Source: Methylomagnum ishizawai (GTDB lineage: Bacteria; Pseudomonadota; Gammaproteobacteria; Methylococcales; Methylococcaceae). From it: 64,000 nt of DNA. Both the position numbers and the translations under genes were made by a program. The notes below the pieces were generated by a model. That model was not told the DNA's origin and did not search any database. It saw only the letters and a list, made by a program, of their open reading frames with translations. The stretch is from the NCBI RefSeq assembly GCF_019670005.1, contig NZ_AP019783.1, positions 248,001 to 312,000 of the forward strand. Direction: 5' to 3'. The stretch's first letter is position 1; every line of letters begins with the position of its first letter. Below, piece by piece: positions 11,237 through 20,574 of the stretch.

Positions 11237-12811
11237 ATGATCAGCAATGAAATCACTTCCTATCTGGATAATAAATACCTGAACAAAGCCGAATACCATA
11301 TGGGCAGGCTGCATCTGCATTCGCTGCCCAGTTATCTGACCGTGGTCATGGGCAATGGCTGCAATATCGATTGCCGCCATTGCTACCAATGGAAAAACCG
11401 CGATAACCTATTCCGCGATGCCCAGCTCGGGGCCGACCTGCGGCGGGAACTGACCGCGTTCTACCCCTATCTTTCCACCCTGCGCATCCAGGGCGGCGAA
11501 GTATTCGCCCTGCGCGGCTTCGAGGATTTATTGGACGATATCGGTGCCCTGGTGCAACGCCCCATCGTGAGTATCAGCACCAACGCCACCTTGATCGATG
11601 AAAAATGGGCGCGGCGCATCGTGGCCATGCCTTTGCAATCCATGACCGTTTCCCTGGACGCCGGTACCGCCGCCACCTTCGAGCGTGTGCGCCGGGGCGC
11701 GAAATTCGACCAGGTCGTCGCCAATATCGAACGGGTGCAACGGTTAAAACAAAGCCATAACAGCCCCTATCCGGTATTGGATTCCTTCTTCGTCATCATG
11801 CGGAGCAACTTCCGGGAAATCCCCCAATTCCTCGACCTCATGATCGACCTGGGGATTAAACGGGTCTCTTTCCAAACCATGCTGGTCGATGCCAGGAACC
11901 AGGAGCGCGAACCGGATATCGTGGACGAAGTCCTGTGCGACGCGGGCGAGGTCGCGGAGCTACATGCGATCCTGCGCGATGTATTGGAATATCAAGCCCG
12001 CTATTTCCATAGGATCGCCTGGAGCGGTTTGAATTCGCTGTTCGCCGCGCATAAACTCCCGGCGGACTTCCTGGACGAACAAGGCTGCACCCTCACGCCC
12101 GACCAGGACGATTCGGAAACCGACGCTTCCGGCCCCGGCAACCGCTACGCCCATTTGATTCCCCCCGAGATACACCCGGAATTCGGGCCGTTCCCCGGCC
12201 TCCACCATACCGGGAAAACCGGCCATACCGGCACCGAAACCTGCCGGAATCCCTGGTCCACGATGTTCATCACCGAAAATGGCGATGTTTCCCTGTGTTT
12301 TCTCTCCGACCCCGTCGGCAATCTTTATCAAACCCCCTTGATGCAAATTTGGAACAGCCCGGCCGCCATCGTCAAACGCAGCCATCTCTTGCACGGGAAA
12401 TACCTGGAGGGCGGTTGTTCCAAACTCTGGTGCGAATGGCGGGAGGGGGATTCCGGTTTCCGGCCCGATGCCGAATCCTGGCGGCGCTTGCTGCAACTGA
12501 CCTCGGCCCTGGTCGCCCGGACCCGCCCCAAGGATATTAAAAAACCCGTTTCCCCGGCCCAAGCCTGGATCAAAAACCCCGACCATAAAGGGTTGCAGGC
12601 GGTGCGCCGCCTATTGGACGAACGCGACAGCCGCGTCAAGGAACTGGAGGCCTTGATCGTCGAGCTTTGGGATAAGAATGGGTTATTGCACGAAGCCGGT
12701 CAGAAGCATATCGACCATCTGGAAAACCGGATCAAACAATTGGAAAGCCAGCTACGGAAACCCCATGATTACCCCAGCCCCGGAAAACACGCCGCCAGCG
12801 ACGGGCCTTGA
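11237..12811 (+). CDS. Radical SAM/SPASM-like protein with C-terminal coiled coil
   Basis: The 524-residue protein has the radical SAM cluster motif CNIDCRHC (Cys42, Cys46, Cys49) and downstream features of the fold such as IQGGEVFAL and SISTNATLID. A SPASM-like C-terminal section (about residues 335-400) holds further cysteines in ETCRNPW, VSLCFL and CSKLWCEW and the phrase NLYQTPLMQIWNSP, which in this family bind auxiliary iron-sulfur clusters. The last 60 residues (about 455-510) form a predicted coiled coil. Such enzymes mature peptides or proteins or modify small molecules by radical chemistry; no precursor peptide is evident next to it. The downstream epimerase-like gene overlaps it, so the two may act together. 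The substrate is unknown. Confidence 0.85.
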   Translation: MISNEITSYLDNKYLNKAEYHMGRLHLHSLPSYLTVVMGNGCNIDCRHCYQWKNRDNLFRDAQLGADLRRELTAFYPYLSTLRIQGGEVFALRGFEDLLDDIGALVQRPIVSISTNATLIDEKWARRIVAMPLQSMTVSLDAGTAATFERVRRGAKFDQVVANIERVQRLKQSHNSPYPVLDSFFVIMRSNFREIPQFLDLMIDLGIKRVSFQTMLVDARNQEREPDIVDEVLCDAGEVAELHAILRDVLEYQARYFHRIAWSGLNSLFAAHKLPADFLDEQGCTLTPDQDDSETDASGPGNRYAHLIPPEIHPEFGPFPGLHHTGKTGHTGTETCRNPWSTMFITENGDVSLCFLSDPVGNLYQTPLMQIWNSPAAIVKRSHLLHGKYLEGGCSKLWCEWREGDSGFRPDAESWRRLLQLTSALVARTRPKDIKKPVSPAQAWIKNPDHKGLQAVRRLLDERDSRVKELEALIVELWDKNGLLHEAGQKHIDHLENRIKQLESQLRKPHDYPSPGKHAASDGP

Positions 12812-13535
12812 CCGGCCCGGAATATCCGCCACGCCCGCGATCTCCGCCTCCCTCATCTGCTGCGACCTGCTCAATGTCGAGCGCGAATTACGGCATATGG
12901 AGGAAGCGGGCACCGATTACCTCCACATCGACCTGATCGACGGCCATTTCAGCCCGAGTATGCCCTTGGGATTGGATTTGGTGCGGCAGGCCCGCCGCAA
13001 AACCCGGTTGCCCTTCGATGTCCACCTGATGGTGGAGAACAACGAATTCTTCATCCGGGAAATGCTGGATATCGGGGCGGAACGGATCGCTTTCCATTAC
13101 GAATCGGCCTTCCATGTGGACCGGCTGCTATGCCTCGTCCGCGAGCGCGGCGTCGAGGCCGGGCTGGCGCTGATGCCGACCACCCCGCTGTCGGTGCTGG
13201 ATTATTGCGTGGACCGGCTGGACTTCGTCCTGCTGATGCTCATCAATCCCGGCTTCGCTGGGCACAAGGACGAAACCCAGGTGCCCTACGCCCTGCGCCG
13301 GGTGGCCGATTGCCGCCGCCACCTCCGGGGCTTCGGACTCGATATCCCCATCGAGGTCGATGGCCGGGTGGGTTTCGACAATATTCCAGGACTCATCGCC
13401 GCCGGCGCCACCGATTTGGTGGCCGGCACCCGCAGCGCCTTCCATCCCGGCGGCACCCTGGCCGAAAACATCCACAGGATGCGGCAAGCCGCCACCGCGG
13501 GCTTTTCCAACCGTCCCGGACCGGCCTGTGGATAA
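12765..13535 (+). CDS. Ribulose-phosphate 3-epimerase family protein (divergent)
   Basis: The product aligns along its length with the Rpe TIM barrel: HIDLIDGHFSPSM in place of the usual HxDxMDGHFVPN, DVHLMVE, LLMLINPGFAGH and EVDGRVGFDNI. The metal and catalytic residues known for Rpe (His and Asp of HID, His of VHLMV, Asp of EVDG) are all retained, so it could be active on a pentose phosphate or a related sugar. Differences at substrate-loop positions (PGFAGH, VDGRV, GTRSAF) make a specialised substrate possible. The ATG at 12765 overlaps the upstream radical SAM gene by 47 bases, giving 256 residues; a later start is possible because the first 20 residues are not conserved. Its stop codon lies inside the first DnaA box of the following cluster. 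Confidence 0.8.
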   Translation: MITPAPENTPPATGLDRPGISATPAISASLICCDLLNVERELRHMEEAGTDYLHIDLIDGHFSPSMPLGLDLVRQARRKTRLPFDVHLMVENNEFFIREMLDIGAERIAFHYESAFHVDRLLCLVRERGVEAGLALMPTTPLSVLDYCVDRLDFVLLMLINPGFAGHKDETQVPYALRRVADCRRHLRGFGLDIPIEVDGRVGFDNIPGLIAAGATDLVAGTRSAFHPGGTLAENIHRMRQAATAGFSNRPGPACG

Positions 13536-13760
13536 CTTTGGACACGGCCCCACCCTGTGGATAAGTCTTTGGATAACTACTGTATAACTCCCCTTGAACT
13601 CTGTGGATAAGCTGTGGAAAAAATTTCCTATCCCGTCGAGACCCCCGAAAAGCCCAGGTTATCCACAATCCATCCACAGCTTATACACAAGTTTTCCACA
13701 GGAAAAAACGCTCTAACTTATTGATTTAAAATAAAAAAATCTACTTATCCACAAAAAACC
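13527..13760. other. DnaA-box cluster with AT-rich stretch: candidate replication origin (oriC)
   Basis: The 352-bp gap between the epimerase gene and the mechanosensitive channel gene holds six perfect TTATNCACA boxes. Three are on the minus strand (13527-13535, 13556-13564, 13602-13610) and three on the plus strand (13659-13667, 13681-13689, 13745-13753). One-mismatch copies lie at 13568-13576, 13613-13621 and 13692-13700. An AT-rich block at 13701-13746 could serve as an unwinding element and contains an IHF consensus. Dense inverted DnaA boxes, an AT-rich tract and IHF are what a gammaproteobacterial origin looks like. Against it, neither dnaA, gidA nor rpmH is in the window and flanking genes do not diverge from the site. 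A DnaA-titrating or reactivating locus is the alternative. Confidence 0.65.
13714..13726 (-). promoter_or_regulatory. IHF binding site consensus inside the DnaA-box cluster
   Basis: TAACTTATTGATT matches the reverse complement of the IHF consensus WATCAANNNNTTR at every defined base. It is set in the AT-rich block between plus-strand DnaA boxes, as in known origins where IHF bends DNA to help unwinding. Confidence 0.5.
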
Positions 13761-13887
13761 GGGAAGGCAATAATAACAAGGTTTTCTTTTTAGTTCCTAT
13801 TACGCGCCGGCGTCCGGGAATTCGGGGAAGCTTCCCGGTGGGCGGACGAAACCCCATCCCGCGCCGCGCCCAACCCTGCGAATCCTC

Positions 13888-16305
13888 ATGCCGAAGCATC
13901 CTATCCCCCGCATCCACCCGATTCATGGTTTACCGATCCTGCTCTCCTTAACCCTCTCCGCCGCCGGGCTGGCCCAAACCGCCGACGTCCCGAATCCGGG
14001 CTTCCGGGCGCAGGAATGGCAAAAAAGCCTCGACGAGGCCGAAAAAGCGACCGCGGAACCCAATATCCCGGACGGCAAGCTGGCCGATTGGCGCGACCGC
14101 CTGCTCGACCTGATCGCGCAGGCCAGGGAAGCCGTCCACACAGTCGAACCCGATATCCAAACCCTACGGGGCGACCTGGAAGCCCTGGGACCGGCACCGG
14201 CGGCAGGCGCGGCCCCGGAAGCCGCCAACGTCGTGGCCCGGCGCAAGGAACTCAATGCCGGGATCGCCAGCTTGGAAGGCGTGGTGAAGGAAGCCGACCT
14301 GGCCTCCATCCGGGCCGGACGCCTGCTCGCCGGGGTCAAAGCCACCCAGCGCACCCGTTTCACCGGGCGCATCCTGACCCGGAGCCCGTCGCCCTTGAGC
14401 CCCGCCATCTGGGGCAAAGCCCTGCCCGAACTGGGTTCCGCCCTGGCCTCGCTCTACCGCGGCCTGGTGGACAAAGCCACGCCAGCGGCAATCCTAGCCA
14501 TCGGACGGCCCCTGGCCCTGGGGATGGCCTTGGCCGCATTACTGGCGTTCCCGCTGCGGGCCGGACTGATCCGCAAATTCGGCTACATCGTGGTCGAGGA
14601 TGAGCCGACCTATATGCAGCGCCTATGGACCGCCCTATTCACCGGCCTCGTGCGGACCCTCTTGCCCACGGCGGCGGCGCTGGCCGTCTACCTCGGACTG
14701 CTCTACACCGATTGGCCGGGGGAAGCCATGGCCGATGTGCTAAGGGTGGGCCTGCTTTCCCTGACCGCGCTGTTCTTCGTGACGGGCTTCGCCCGCTCGG
14801 CCCTGGCACCGGACCAACCGGATTGGCGGCTGGTGCCGATCCACGACCCAGGCGCCCGGACTTTGAACCGGACCGTCACCGGGCTGGCGATCCTGTTCGC
14901 GCTGGACCGCGTCTTGGGCGAACTGGCCAACCAGTACGATGTTTCGGTCGAATTGGTCTCCACACAGAAATCCGTGTTCGGTGCCTTGATTTCGCTGGCG
15001 TTGCTCAAGTTGCTCGGACGGGGAATCTGGCCCGAGGACCCGGCCCGGCCCGGATGGAACCGGGTCCGCTACGGCTTGATGCTGCTGATCGCGGCGATAC
15101 CGGCCTCGGCCATGCTGGGCTATGTGGCTTTGTCGCGCCTGCTGGCGACGCAATGGGTGCTGACCCTGGGACTCTACGCCACGGTCGCGCTCTTGAACCG
15201 GATCGCCCAGGAAGCCGTGGAACACGCCTTGAACCCGGCCTCGCCCCAGGGCCAACGCCTGCGCGCCGCCCTGGCCCTGGGCGAGGAGGGCGCGGAGATG
15301 CTGGCGTTCTGGGTGGTGGGACTCATGCGCTGTTCGATCCTGCTGCTGGCGGCCCTGGCCCTGCCCTTGCTCTGGGGCGTGCCGGGCAAGGATATCGCCG
15401 CTTGGCTCGGGAACGCCTTCATGGGTTTCAAACTGGGGAACCTCAACCTGTCGCTGGGCGAAATCCTGGTGGCGCTGTTGTCCTTCACGGGGTTGCTGCT
15501 CGCGACGCGGATGCTGCAAAAGGCACTGGACCAAAGGATTTTCCCCAAGACCCGGCTCGATCCCGGCGTCCGCAACTCGATCCGCTCCGGCCTGGGCTAC
15601 GCCGGTTTCGCCCTGGCCTTGATGATCGCGGTGTCGATCCTAGGGCTGGATTTATCCAACCTCGCCATGATCGCCGGGGCCTTGTCGGTGGGCATCGGTT
15701 TCGGATTGCAGAACATCGTCAACAATTTCGTTTCCGGTTTGATCCTGCTGGTGGAGCGTCCCATCAAGGCCGGCGATTGGGTGGTGGTCGGCGAATACCA
15801 GGGCTATGTCAAGAAAATCAGCGTCCGGGCCACCGAGATTTCCACCTTCGACCGGGCTTCGGTGTTCATCCCCAATTCCAGCCTGATTTCCGGCACGGTG
15901 ATGAACCGCACCTATGCCGACAAAACCGGCCGGGTACTGTTGCCCATCGGCCTCGCCTACCACGCCGATCCGCACAAAGCCCGCCGGGTGCTGCTGGACA
16001 TCGCCCTCGGGCATCCCGATATCCGCGACAATCCGCCGCCCTCCGTGTTCTTCCAAAGCTTCGGGGACAGCGCCCTCAACCTGGAACTGGTCGCCGTGCT
16101 GCACGACGTGGACAAGGTCAAACAAGTGACCAGCGACCTGTGCTTCGCCGTCCACGAAGCCTTCCAACGGGAAGGGATCGAGATTCCATTCCCGCAACGC
16201 GATATCAAGCTCAGCCTGGACGAGGAACAACTACGGCGCTACCTCCGCTCCGACCATCGCGGCCAGGAAACCCCTAAACCGCCCATGGCGCAAACGTCCA
16301 CCTAA
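13888..16305 (+). CDS. MscS-family mechanosensitive channel with large N-terminal extension
   Basis: The 805-residue protein belongs to the large MscS/MscK-like class. It begins with a signal-peptide-like segment (about residues 12-30, ending LSAAGLAQT), followed by a periplasmic helical region, then many membrane segments between about residues 200 and 590. The conserved pore and beta domain follows: AGALSVGIGFGLQNIVNNF (pore helix TM3), ERPIKAGDWVVVG and VFIPNSSLISG. The C-terminal alpha-beta region is present. These channels open under membrane tension and release solutes after osmotic downshock. It begins about 130 bp to the right of the DnaA-box cluster. A second, shorter MscS homologue lies near 52 kb. 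Confidence 0.9.
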   Translation: MPKHPIPRIHPIHGLPILLSLTLSAAGLAQTADVPNPGFRAQEWQKSLDEAEKATAEPNIPDGKLADWRDRLLDLIAQAREAVHTVEPDIQTLRGDLEALGPAPAAGAAPEAANVVARRKELNAGIASLEGVVKEADLASIRAGRLLAGVKATQRTRFTGRILTRSPSPLSPAIWGKALPELGSALASLYRGLVDKATPAAILAIGRPLALGMALAALLAFPLRAGLIRKFGYIVVEDEPTYMQRLWTALFTGLVRTLLPTAAALAVYLGLLYTDWPGEAMADVLRVGLLSLTALFFVTGFARSALAPDQPDWRLVPIHDPGARTLNRTVTGLAILFALDRVLGELANQYDVSVELVSTQKSVFGALISLALLKLLGRGIWPEDPARPGWNRVRYGLMLLIAAIPASAMLGYVALSRLLATQWVLTLGLYATVALLNRIAQEAVEHALNPASPQGQRLRAALALGEEGAEMLAFWVVGLMRCSILLLAALALPLLWGVPGKDIAAWLGNAFMGFKLGNLNLSLGEILVALLSFTGLLLATRMLQKALDQRIFPKTRLDPGVRNSIRSGLGYAGFALALMIAVSILGLDLSNLAMIAGALSVGIGFGLQNIVNNFVSGLILLVERPIKAGDWVVVGEYQGYVKKISVRATEISTFDRASVFIPNSSLISGTVMNRTYADKTGRVLLPIGLAYHADPHKARRVLLDIALGHPDIRDNPPPSVFFQSFGDSALNLELVAVLHDVDKVKQVTSDLCFAVHEAFQREGIEIPFPQRDIKLSLDEEQLRRYLRSDHRGQETPKPPMAQTST

Positions 16306-16560
16306 ACCTGGATGAGATGCGCCCGCCACCCCGGTCAAATCGCGCTCCCGGCACCTTGGCGCCCCACAGCCCCATTGGCATCCTGGACCGGATAGGTGGG
16401 CGTTTCACCGGAGGGCTTGGGCGCGGGTTTCGATCCCCATCCATCCGGTTATCGGTTGACCTGCCCGACACGATGAAGCCCGACCGACTCCGGCCATCCC
16501 GATCCGATAAAACCCTATACTTCCCATCCACCTCCCAGCCCAGCCCAATCCGAACACCCC

Positions 16561-17475
16561 ATGCACAACTCCCTCGACGCCCTCTTCAAGACCGCCAATA
16601 CCGTGATCCTCGGCAAACCCCGCCAAATCCGGCTGGCGGTGTGTTGCCTCCTGGCCCGTGGCCACCTCCTCATCGAAGACGTGCCGGGCGTCGGCAAAAC
16701 CACTCTGGCCCATACCCTCGCCAACCTGCTGGGATTGGATTACCAGCGCATCCAGTTCACCAGCGATTTGTTGCCCGCCGATGTGCTGGGCGCTTCGATC
16801 TTCGACGCCAAGAACCACAGCTTCCGGTTCCAACCCGGCCCGATCTTCCACCAGATGATCCTGGCCGACGAAATCAACCGCTCCACCCCCAAGGCCCAGA
16901 GCGCCCTGCTCGAAGCCATGGAAGAACACCAGGTCACGGTCGAAGGCGAAACCCGGCCCCTGCCCGAACCCTTCTTCGTCATCGCCACCCAGAATCCCAT
17001 CCATCAAATCGGCACTTTCCCCCTGCCTGAATCGCAACTCGACCGCTTCCTGATGCGCATCACCCTGGGCTATCCCGACGGCCGTTCGGAACTGGCGCTC
17101 TACAAGGGCGAGGAGCGCCATAGCCTCCTGGGAAAACTGCCGGTCTGCCTGCCCGCCGATGAATTGCGTGGCCTGCAGGAGGCAATCCGGGCCATCCATG
17201 CCGCCGATGCCTTGCTGGGCTATGTGCAAGCCTTGGTGCGGTTCAGCCGCGAATCGGGGCTCTACGAAATCGGCCTGTCGCCGCGGGCGGGGCTGGCCTT
17301 GCTGGGCGCGGCGCGGGCCTGGGCCTATACCGAAGGCCGCGAGTTGGTATTACCGGAAGACGTGCAGGCGGTGCTGGCCCCGGTCTGCGGCCATCGGCTG
17401 AAACCCGTGGGCAGCGGGGCCGTGACCGCCGAGGCCGTGGTCGGCCCGATGCTGGATCAAGTCGCGGTCATCTGA
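16561..17475 (+). CDS. MoxR-family AAA+ ATPase
   Basis: The 304-residue protein has Walker A GVGKTT (residues 43-48), a Walker B region MILADEINRS followed by the family-typical TPKAQSALLEAMEE, sensor 1 in FFVIATQNP, and a C-terminal lid domain. MoxR ATPases act as chaperone-like machines on partner proteins, often ones encoded next door with DUF58 or von Willebrand A domains. Here it is followed at 69 bp by a DUF58 gene and then a transglutaminase-like membrane protein, the standard three-gene set. The 255-bp gap upstream shows no clear promoter. The partner substrate is not known from sequence. Confidence 0.93.
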   Translation: MHNSLDALFKTANTVILGKPRQIRLAVCCLLARGHLLIEDVPGVGKTTLAHTLANLLGLDYQRIQFTSDLLPADVLGASIFDAKNHSFRFQPGPIFHQMILADEINRSTPKAQSALLEAMEEHQVTVEGETRPLPEPFFVIATQNPIHQIGTFPLPESQLDRFLMRITLGYPDGRSELALYKGEERHSLLGKLPVCLPADELRGLQEAIRAIHAADALLGYVQALVRFSRESGLYEIGLSPRAGLALLGAARAWAYTEGRELVLPEDVQAVLAPVCGHRLKPVGSGAVTAEAVVGPMLDQVAVI

Positions 17476-17544
17476 AGACTCCTGGGGCTTGAGGGCCCGC
17501 GGCCTCGGGCCCCATGCCCCGCACTGCACACCGAGTTCCAACCC

Positions 17545-18498
17545 ATGCCTTCCCCCACCCTCAAGCAACGCTTCGACCTGCAACGCTTTTTCCGGGGCGA
17601 TAAGGCGGTGCCCGGCCCCATCGTGCTGACCCATCGCTTGATCTTCATCGTGCCGAACAAGCGCGGGCTGGGGCTGGCCTTGCTCTTGTTCATCCTGTGG
17701 CTGACCTCGATCAACTACAGCAGCAACCTGGGCTTCATCCTCACCTTCCTCCTGGTCGCCATCGCCCTGCTGGGGATGTTGCACGGCTATCGCAACCTCG
17801 CCGGGCTGTCGATCCGGCCCAAACCCGGTCAACCGGTGTTCGCGGGCGAACAGGCCCGTTTGGAACTCGCGGTGGTCAATTCCGGTTATCTGCCGCGCTA
17901 CGCGGTGTGGTGCCGCTGCAAGGGCGCGGAGCCGGTACGGATCGACATCCCCGCCGAAACCACCGCCAACCCCACCCTGGGCCTCCCGGCCACCCGGCGC
18001 GGCTGGCTGGAACCGGGCACGGTCAGGGTCTATAGCGAATTCCCGTTGGGCCTGTTCCATGCGTGGTCGCTGCTGAATTTCCAGGAGCGCGTCCTGGTCT
18101 ATCCCCGGCCCGCGCCCACGCCCATGGATTTCCCGGTCTCGGGCGGCTATGGCCGCTTCAACCGGCAACCGCACAGCGCCGACGATTTCCACGGTTTCCA
18201 AGCCTATCAAGCGGGCGATCCCTTGCGGCACATCCATTGGAAAGGCGTCGCCAAGGGCCACGATCCACAAGTCAAGCGCTACGCGGGCGGCGAGGCCGAG
18301 GATTTGGCCCTGGTGTTCGAGGAAACCCCCGGCGGCGACACCGAAAGCCGGTTAAGCCGCTTGTGCCGCTGGATCGTCGATGCCGAAGCCGCCGGGTTGC
18401 GCTATTCCCTCAGCCTGCCCGGTACCCGCATCGCCGCCGATTGCGGGGCCGCCCACAGCCGCCTTTGCCTCGAAACCCTCGCCCTGTTCCAGCCATGA
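17545..18498 (+). CDS. DUF58 domain membrane protein
   Basis: The 317-residue protein has two membrane segments near residues 38-75 (LGLALLLFILWLTSI and FILTFLLVAIALLGML) and then a soluble part with the DUF58 hallmark DDFHGFQAYQAGDPLRHIHW (about residues 213-232), followed by KRYAGGEAEDLALVFEE. DUF58 proteins are routinely encoded with MoxR ATPases and are thought to be their partners at the membrane. It shares the ATGA junction with the following transglutaminase gene, so they are co-translated. Confidence 0.9.
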   Translation: MPSPTLKQRFDLQRFFRGDKAVPGPIVLTHRLIFIVPNKRGLGLALLLFILWLTSINYSSNLGFILTFLLVAIALLGMLHGYRNLAGLSIRPKPGQPVFAGEQARLELAVVNSGYLPRYAVWCRCKGAEPVRIDIPAETTANPTLGLPATRRGWLEPGTVRVYSEFPLGLFHAWSLLNFQERVLVYPRPAPTPMDFPVSGGYGRFNRQPHSADDFHGFQAYQAGDPLRHIHWKGVAKGHDPQVKRYAGGEAEDLALVFEETPGGDTESRLSRLCRWIVDAEAAGLRYSLSLPGTRIAADCGAAHSRLCLETLALFQP

Positions 18499-20477
18499 CC
18501 GCCATCCCGCTCCGCGATACCCTGACCGCCGCCTTCGAGAAACTGCTGCTGTTCAGCTTGGTGTTCGTCGCCTTGCCCCACGTCAACAACCTGCATCCCA
18601 CGGTGTTCGGCTTCTTCGCCCTGTTGGCGGCTTGGCGCTATGCCACGGTGGAGCGGCCCGGCCTGCGCCCCGGCAAATGGACCCTGGGCTTGTTGATGCT
18701 ATGCGCGATGGCCTTGGTCTACGTCCATTACCACCGCTTCTATGGGCGGGAAGGTGGCTCGGCCCTGTTCCTGGTCGGCCTGGGGCTGAAGCTGATGGAG
18801 ATGAAAACCCGGCGCGAGGTATATCTGGTCATCTTCCTCGGCTTTTTCGTGGCGATGACCCAATACCTGTTCTCGCAGACCATCCCCATGGCGCTGTATA
18901 CCTTGGTGGCGGTGGGGCTGTCGGTGGGGGTCTTGATCGGGGCGGGCGGTGGCCCGGCCCTGGCCCCCGTCGAAGCGTTCAAGCGTTCCTCCGCCCTGGT
19001 GGCGCAAGCCGTGCCGATCATGCTGGTGTTGTTCATGTTCTCCCCGCGGCTTCCCGGTCCCTTGTGGAAACTGCCCGACGACGAGCGCCACGCCAAGACC
19101 GGCCTCAGCGACAATCTCGAACCCGGCAGTATTAGCCACCTGGGCCGTTCCGCCGAACCGGCGTTCCGGGTCGATTTCCAAAGCGCGCCGCCGCCCAACG
19201 CCCTGCGCTATTGGCGCGGTCCGGTGTTCTGGCATACCAACGGCATCCGTTGGGATGTGGCCGTGGACAAGCCGTTGCACCGCGACCAGGAACCCAGGTT
19301 TTCCGGACCGTCCTACCGCTACGCCATCACCCTGGAACCGCATCAGCGCCGTTGGTTGTTCGCCCTGGAGTTGCCGGGCGGATTCCCGTCCGATGTGGCG
19401 CAGACGGCGGACTACCTGCTATTGACCAAAGACCCGGTCCACGACCGCCGCCGGTTCGAGTTGGTTTCGCAACCCGATTTCCGCACCGGCCCGTTAAGCC
19501 CCCTCGAACGCGCCCAGGGCTTACAACTTCCCGGCCCACCGGACGGGCGCGTCCAAACCTTGGTCGAGGCTTGGCGCGGCGAATCGGCCCGGCCCGGCGA
19601 TCTGGCGCAGCGGGCTTTGCGCTATTTCCGCGAGGAACCCTTCTTCTACACCTTGAATCCGCCCGCGCTGGAAGACCATCCCATCGAGCGCTTCCTGTTC
19701 GAGACCCGCCGCGGCTTTTGCGAGCATTACGCCACCAGCTTCGTCTACCTGATGCGGGTGGCGGGCATTCCGGCGCGGGTGGTGACGGGGTATCAGGGCG
19801 GGGCGTGGAACCCCGTGGGCCGGTTCCTGGAAGTGCGGCAGGCCGACGCCCACGCCTGGGCCGAGGTCTGGCTGCCGGAACGGGGATGGACCCGGATCGA
19901 TCCCACCGCCGCCGTCGCGCCCGAACGCATCGAACAAGGCATCGACCTGGACGCGGCCAGCCCGGAAGGCGATGTCATGTTCAACCCGGTGGGCGAGGCG
20001 CTGGCCGGACACGCCCAGGGTTTCCGCGATTGGGTCCGGCAAGGCCGGATGCTCTGGGCCAGTGTCGACCATGCCTGGAACCAATGGGTGCTGGCCTACG
20101 ATCCCGAGCAGCAGCGGCGGTTCTGGGACAGCCTTGGGATCGTGGATTGGGGCAAGCTGGCGCTATGGATGGGGGGGTTGTTGGGTCTGTGCGGAGCCGC
20201 GGCGGCCTTGCTGTTCTGGCCGCGCCGGAAACTTCCGCCCGATCCCGCCGTGTTGGCCTATCGGCGCTTCCTGGGGAAATTGGCCCGGCGCGGCGTGGTC
20301 AAGCGCATGGGCGAAGGACCGCTGGATTTTTCGCGGCGGGCCATGGCCGAGCGGCCCGAGGTTTCCGCGACCATCGGCCAGATCACCGGGATATTCTTGG
20401 GACTGCGCTACGGGAAAACGGCGCGGGCGGAGGATTTGGCGCGGTTGCGGCGGCTGGTGCGGGAATTTCGGGTTTAG
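18495..20477 (+). CDS. TgpA-like membrane transglutaminase (DUF3488 plus transglutaminase core)
   Basis: The ATG at 18495 overlaps the DUF58 stop codon and gives 660 residues; an in-frame extension upstream is antisense-like and rejected. The N-terminal part has about six membrane segments (residues 10-190), the DUF3488 region. A periplasmic domain follows with the transglutaminase triad: Cys in RRGFCEHYATSF, His in DAHAWAEVWL, and Asp in TRIDPTAAV. One further membrane segment (LALWMGGLLGLCGAAAALLF) precedes a cytoplasmic tail. Related TgpA of Pseudomonas is an inner-membrane protein with a periplasmic transglutaminase domain. It completes the MoxR-DUF58-TgpA set; the substrate is unknown. 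Confidence 0.9.
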   Translation: MTAIPLRDTLTAAFEKLLLFSLVFVALPHVNNLHPTVFGFFALLAAWRYATVERPGLRPGKWTLGLLMLCAMALVYVHYHRFYGREGGSALFLVGLGLKLMEMKTRREVYLVIFLGFFVAMTQYLFSQTIPMALYTLVAVGLSVGVLIGAGGGPALAPVEAFKRSSALVAQAVPIMLVLFMFSPRLPGPLWKLPDDERHAKTGLSDNLEPGSISHLGRSAEPAFRVDFQSAPPPNALRYWRGPVFWHTNGIRWDVAVDKPLHRDQEPRFSGPSYRYAITLEPHQRRWLFALELPGGFPSDVAQTADYLLLTKDPVHDRRRFELVSQPDFRTGPLSPLERAQGLQLPGPPDGRVQTLVEAWRGESARPGDLAQRALRYFREEPFFYTLNPPALEDHPIERFLFETRRGFCEHYATSFVYLMRVAGIPARVVTGYQGGAWNPVGRFLEVRQADAHAWAEVWLPERGWTRIDPTAAVAPERIEQGIDLDAASPEGDVMFNPVGEALAGHAQGFRDWVRQGRMLWASVDHAWNQWVLAYDPEQQRRFWDSLGIVDWGKLALWMGGLLGLCGAAAALLFWPRRKLPPDPAVLAYRRFLGKLARRGVVKRMGEGPLDFSRRAMAERPEVSATIGQITGIFLGLRYGKTARAEDLARLRRLVREFRV

Positions 20478-20574
20478 GACCGGCGCGGCGGCGGGGCCGC
20501 GCTATACTTGCCCGACCCTCGCGGGCGCGCTGCCCGATCCAGGTCCAGCGGCCCATCCCTCAGGAGACCCAGCG

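Noticed and set aside
11237-13535. RiPP biosynthetic cluster around the radical SAM protein
   Set aside because: No short precursor peptide, transporter or protease is found beside it, so the call stays at an unknown radical SAM enzyme.
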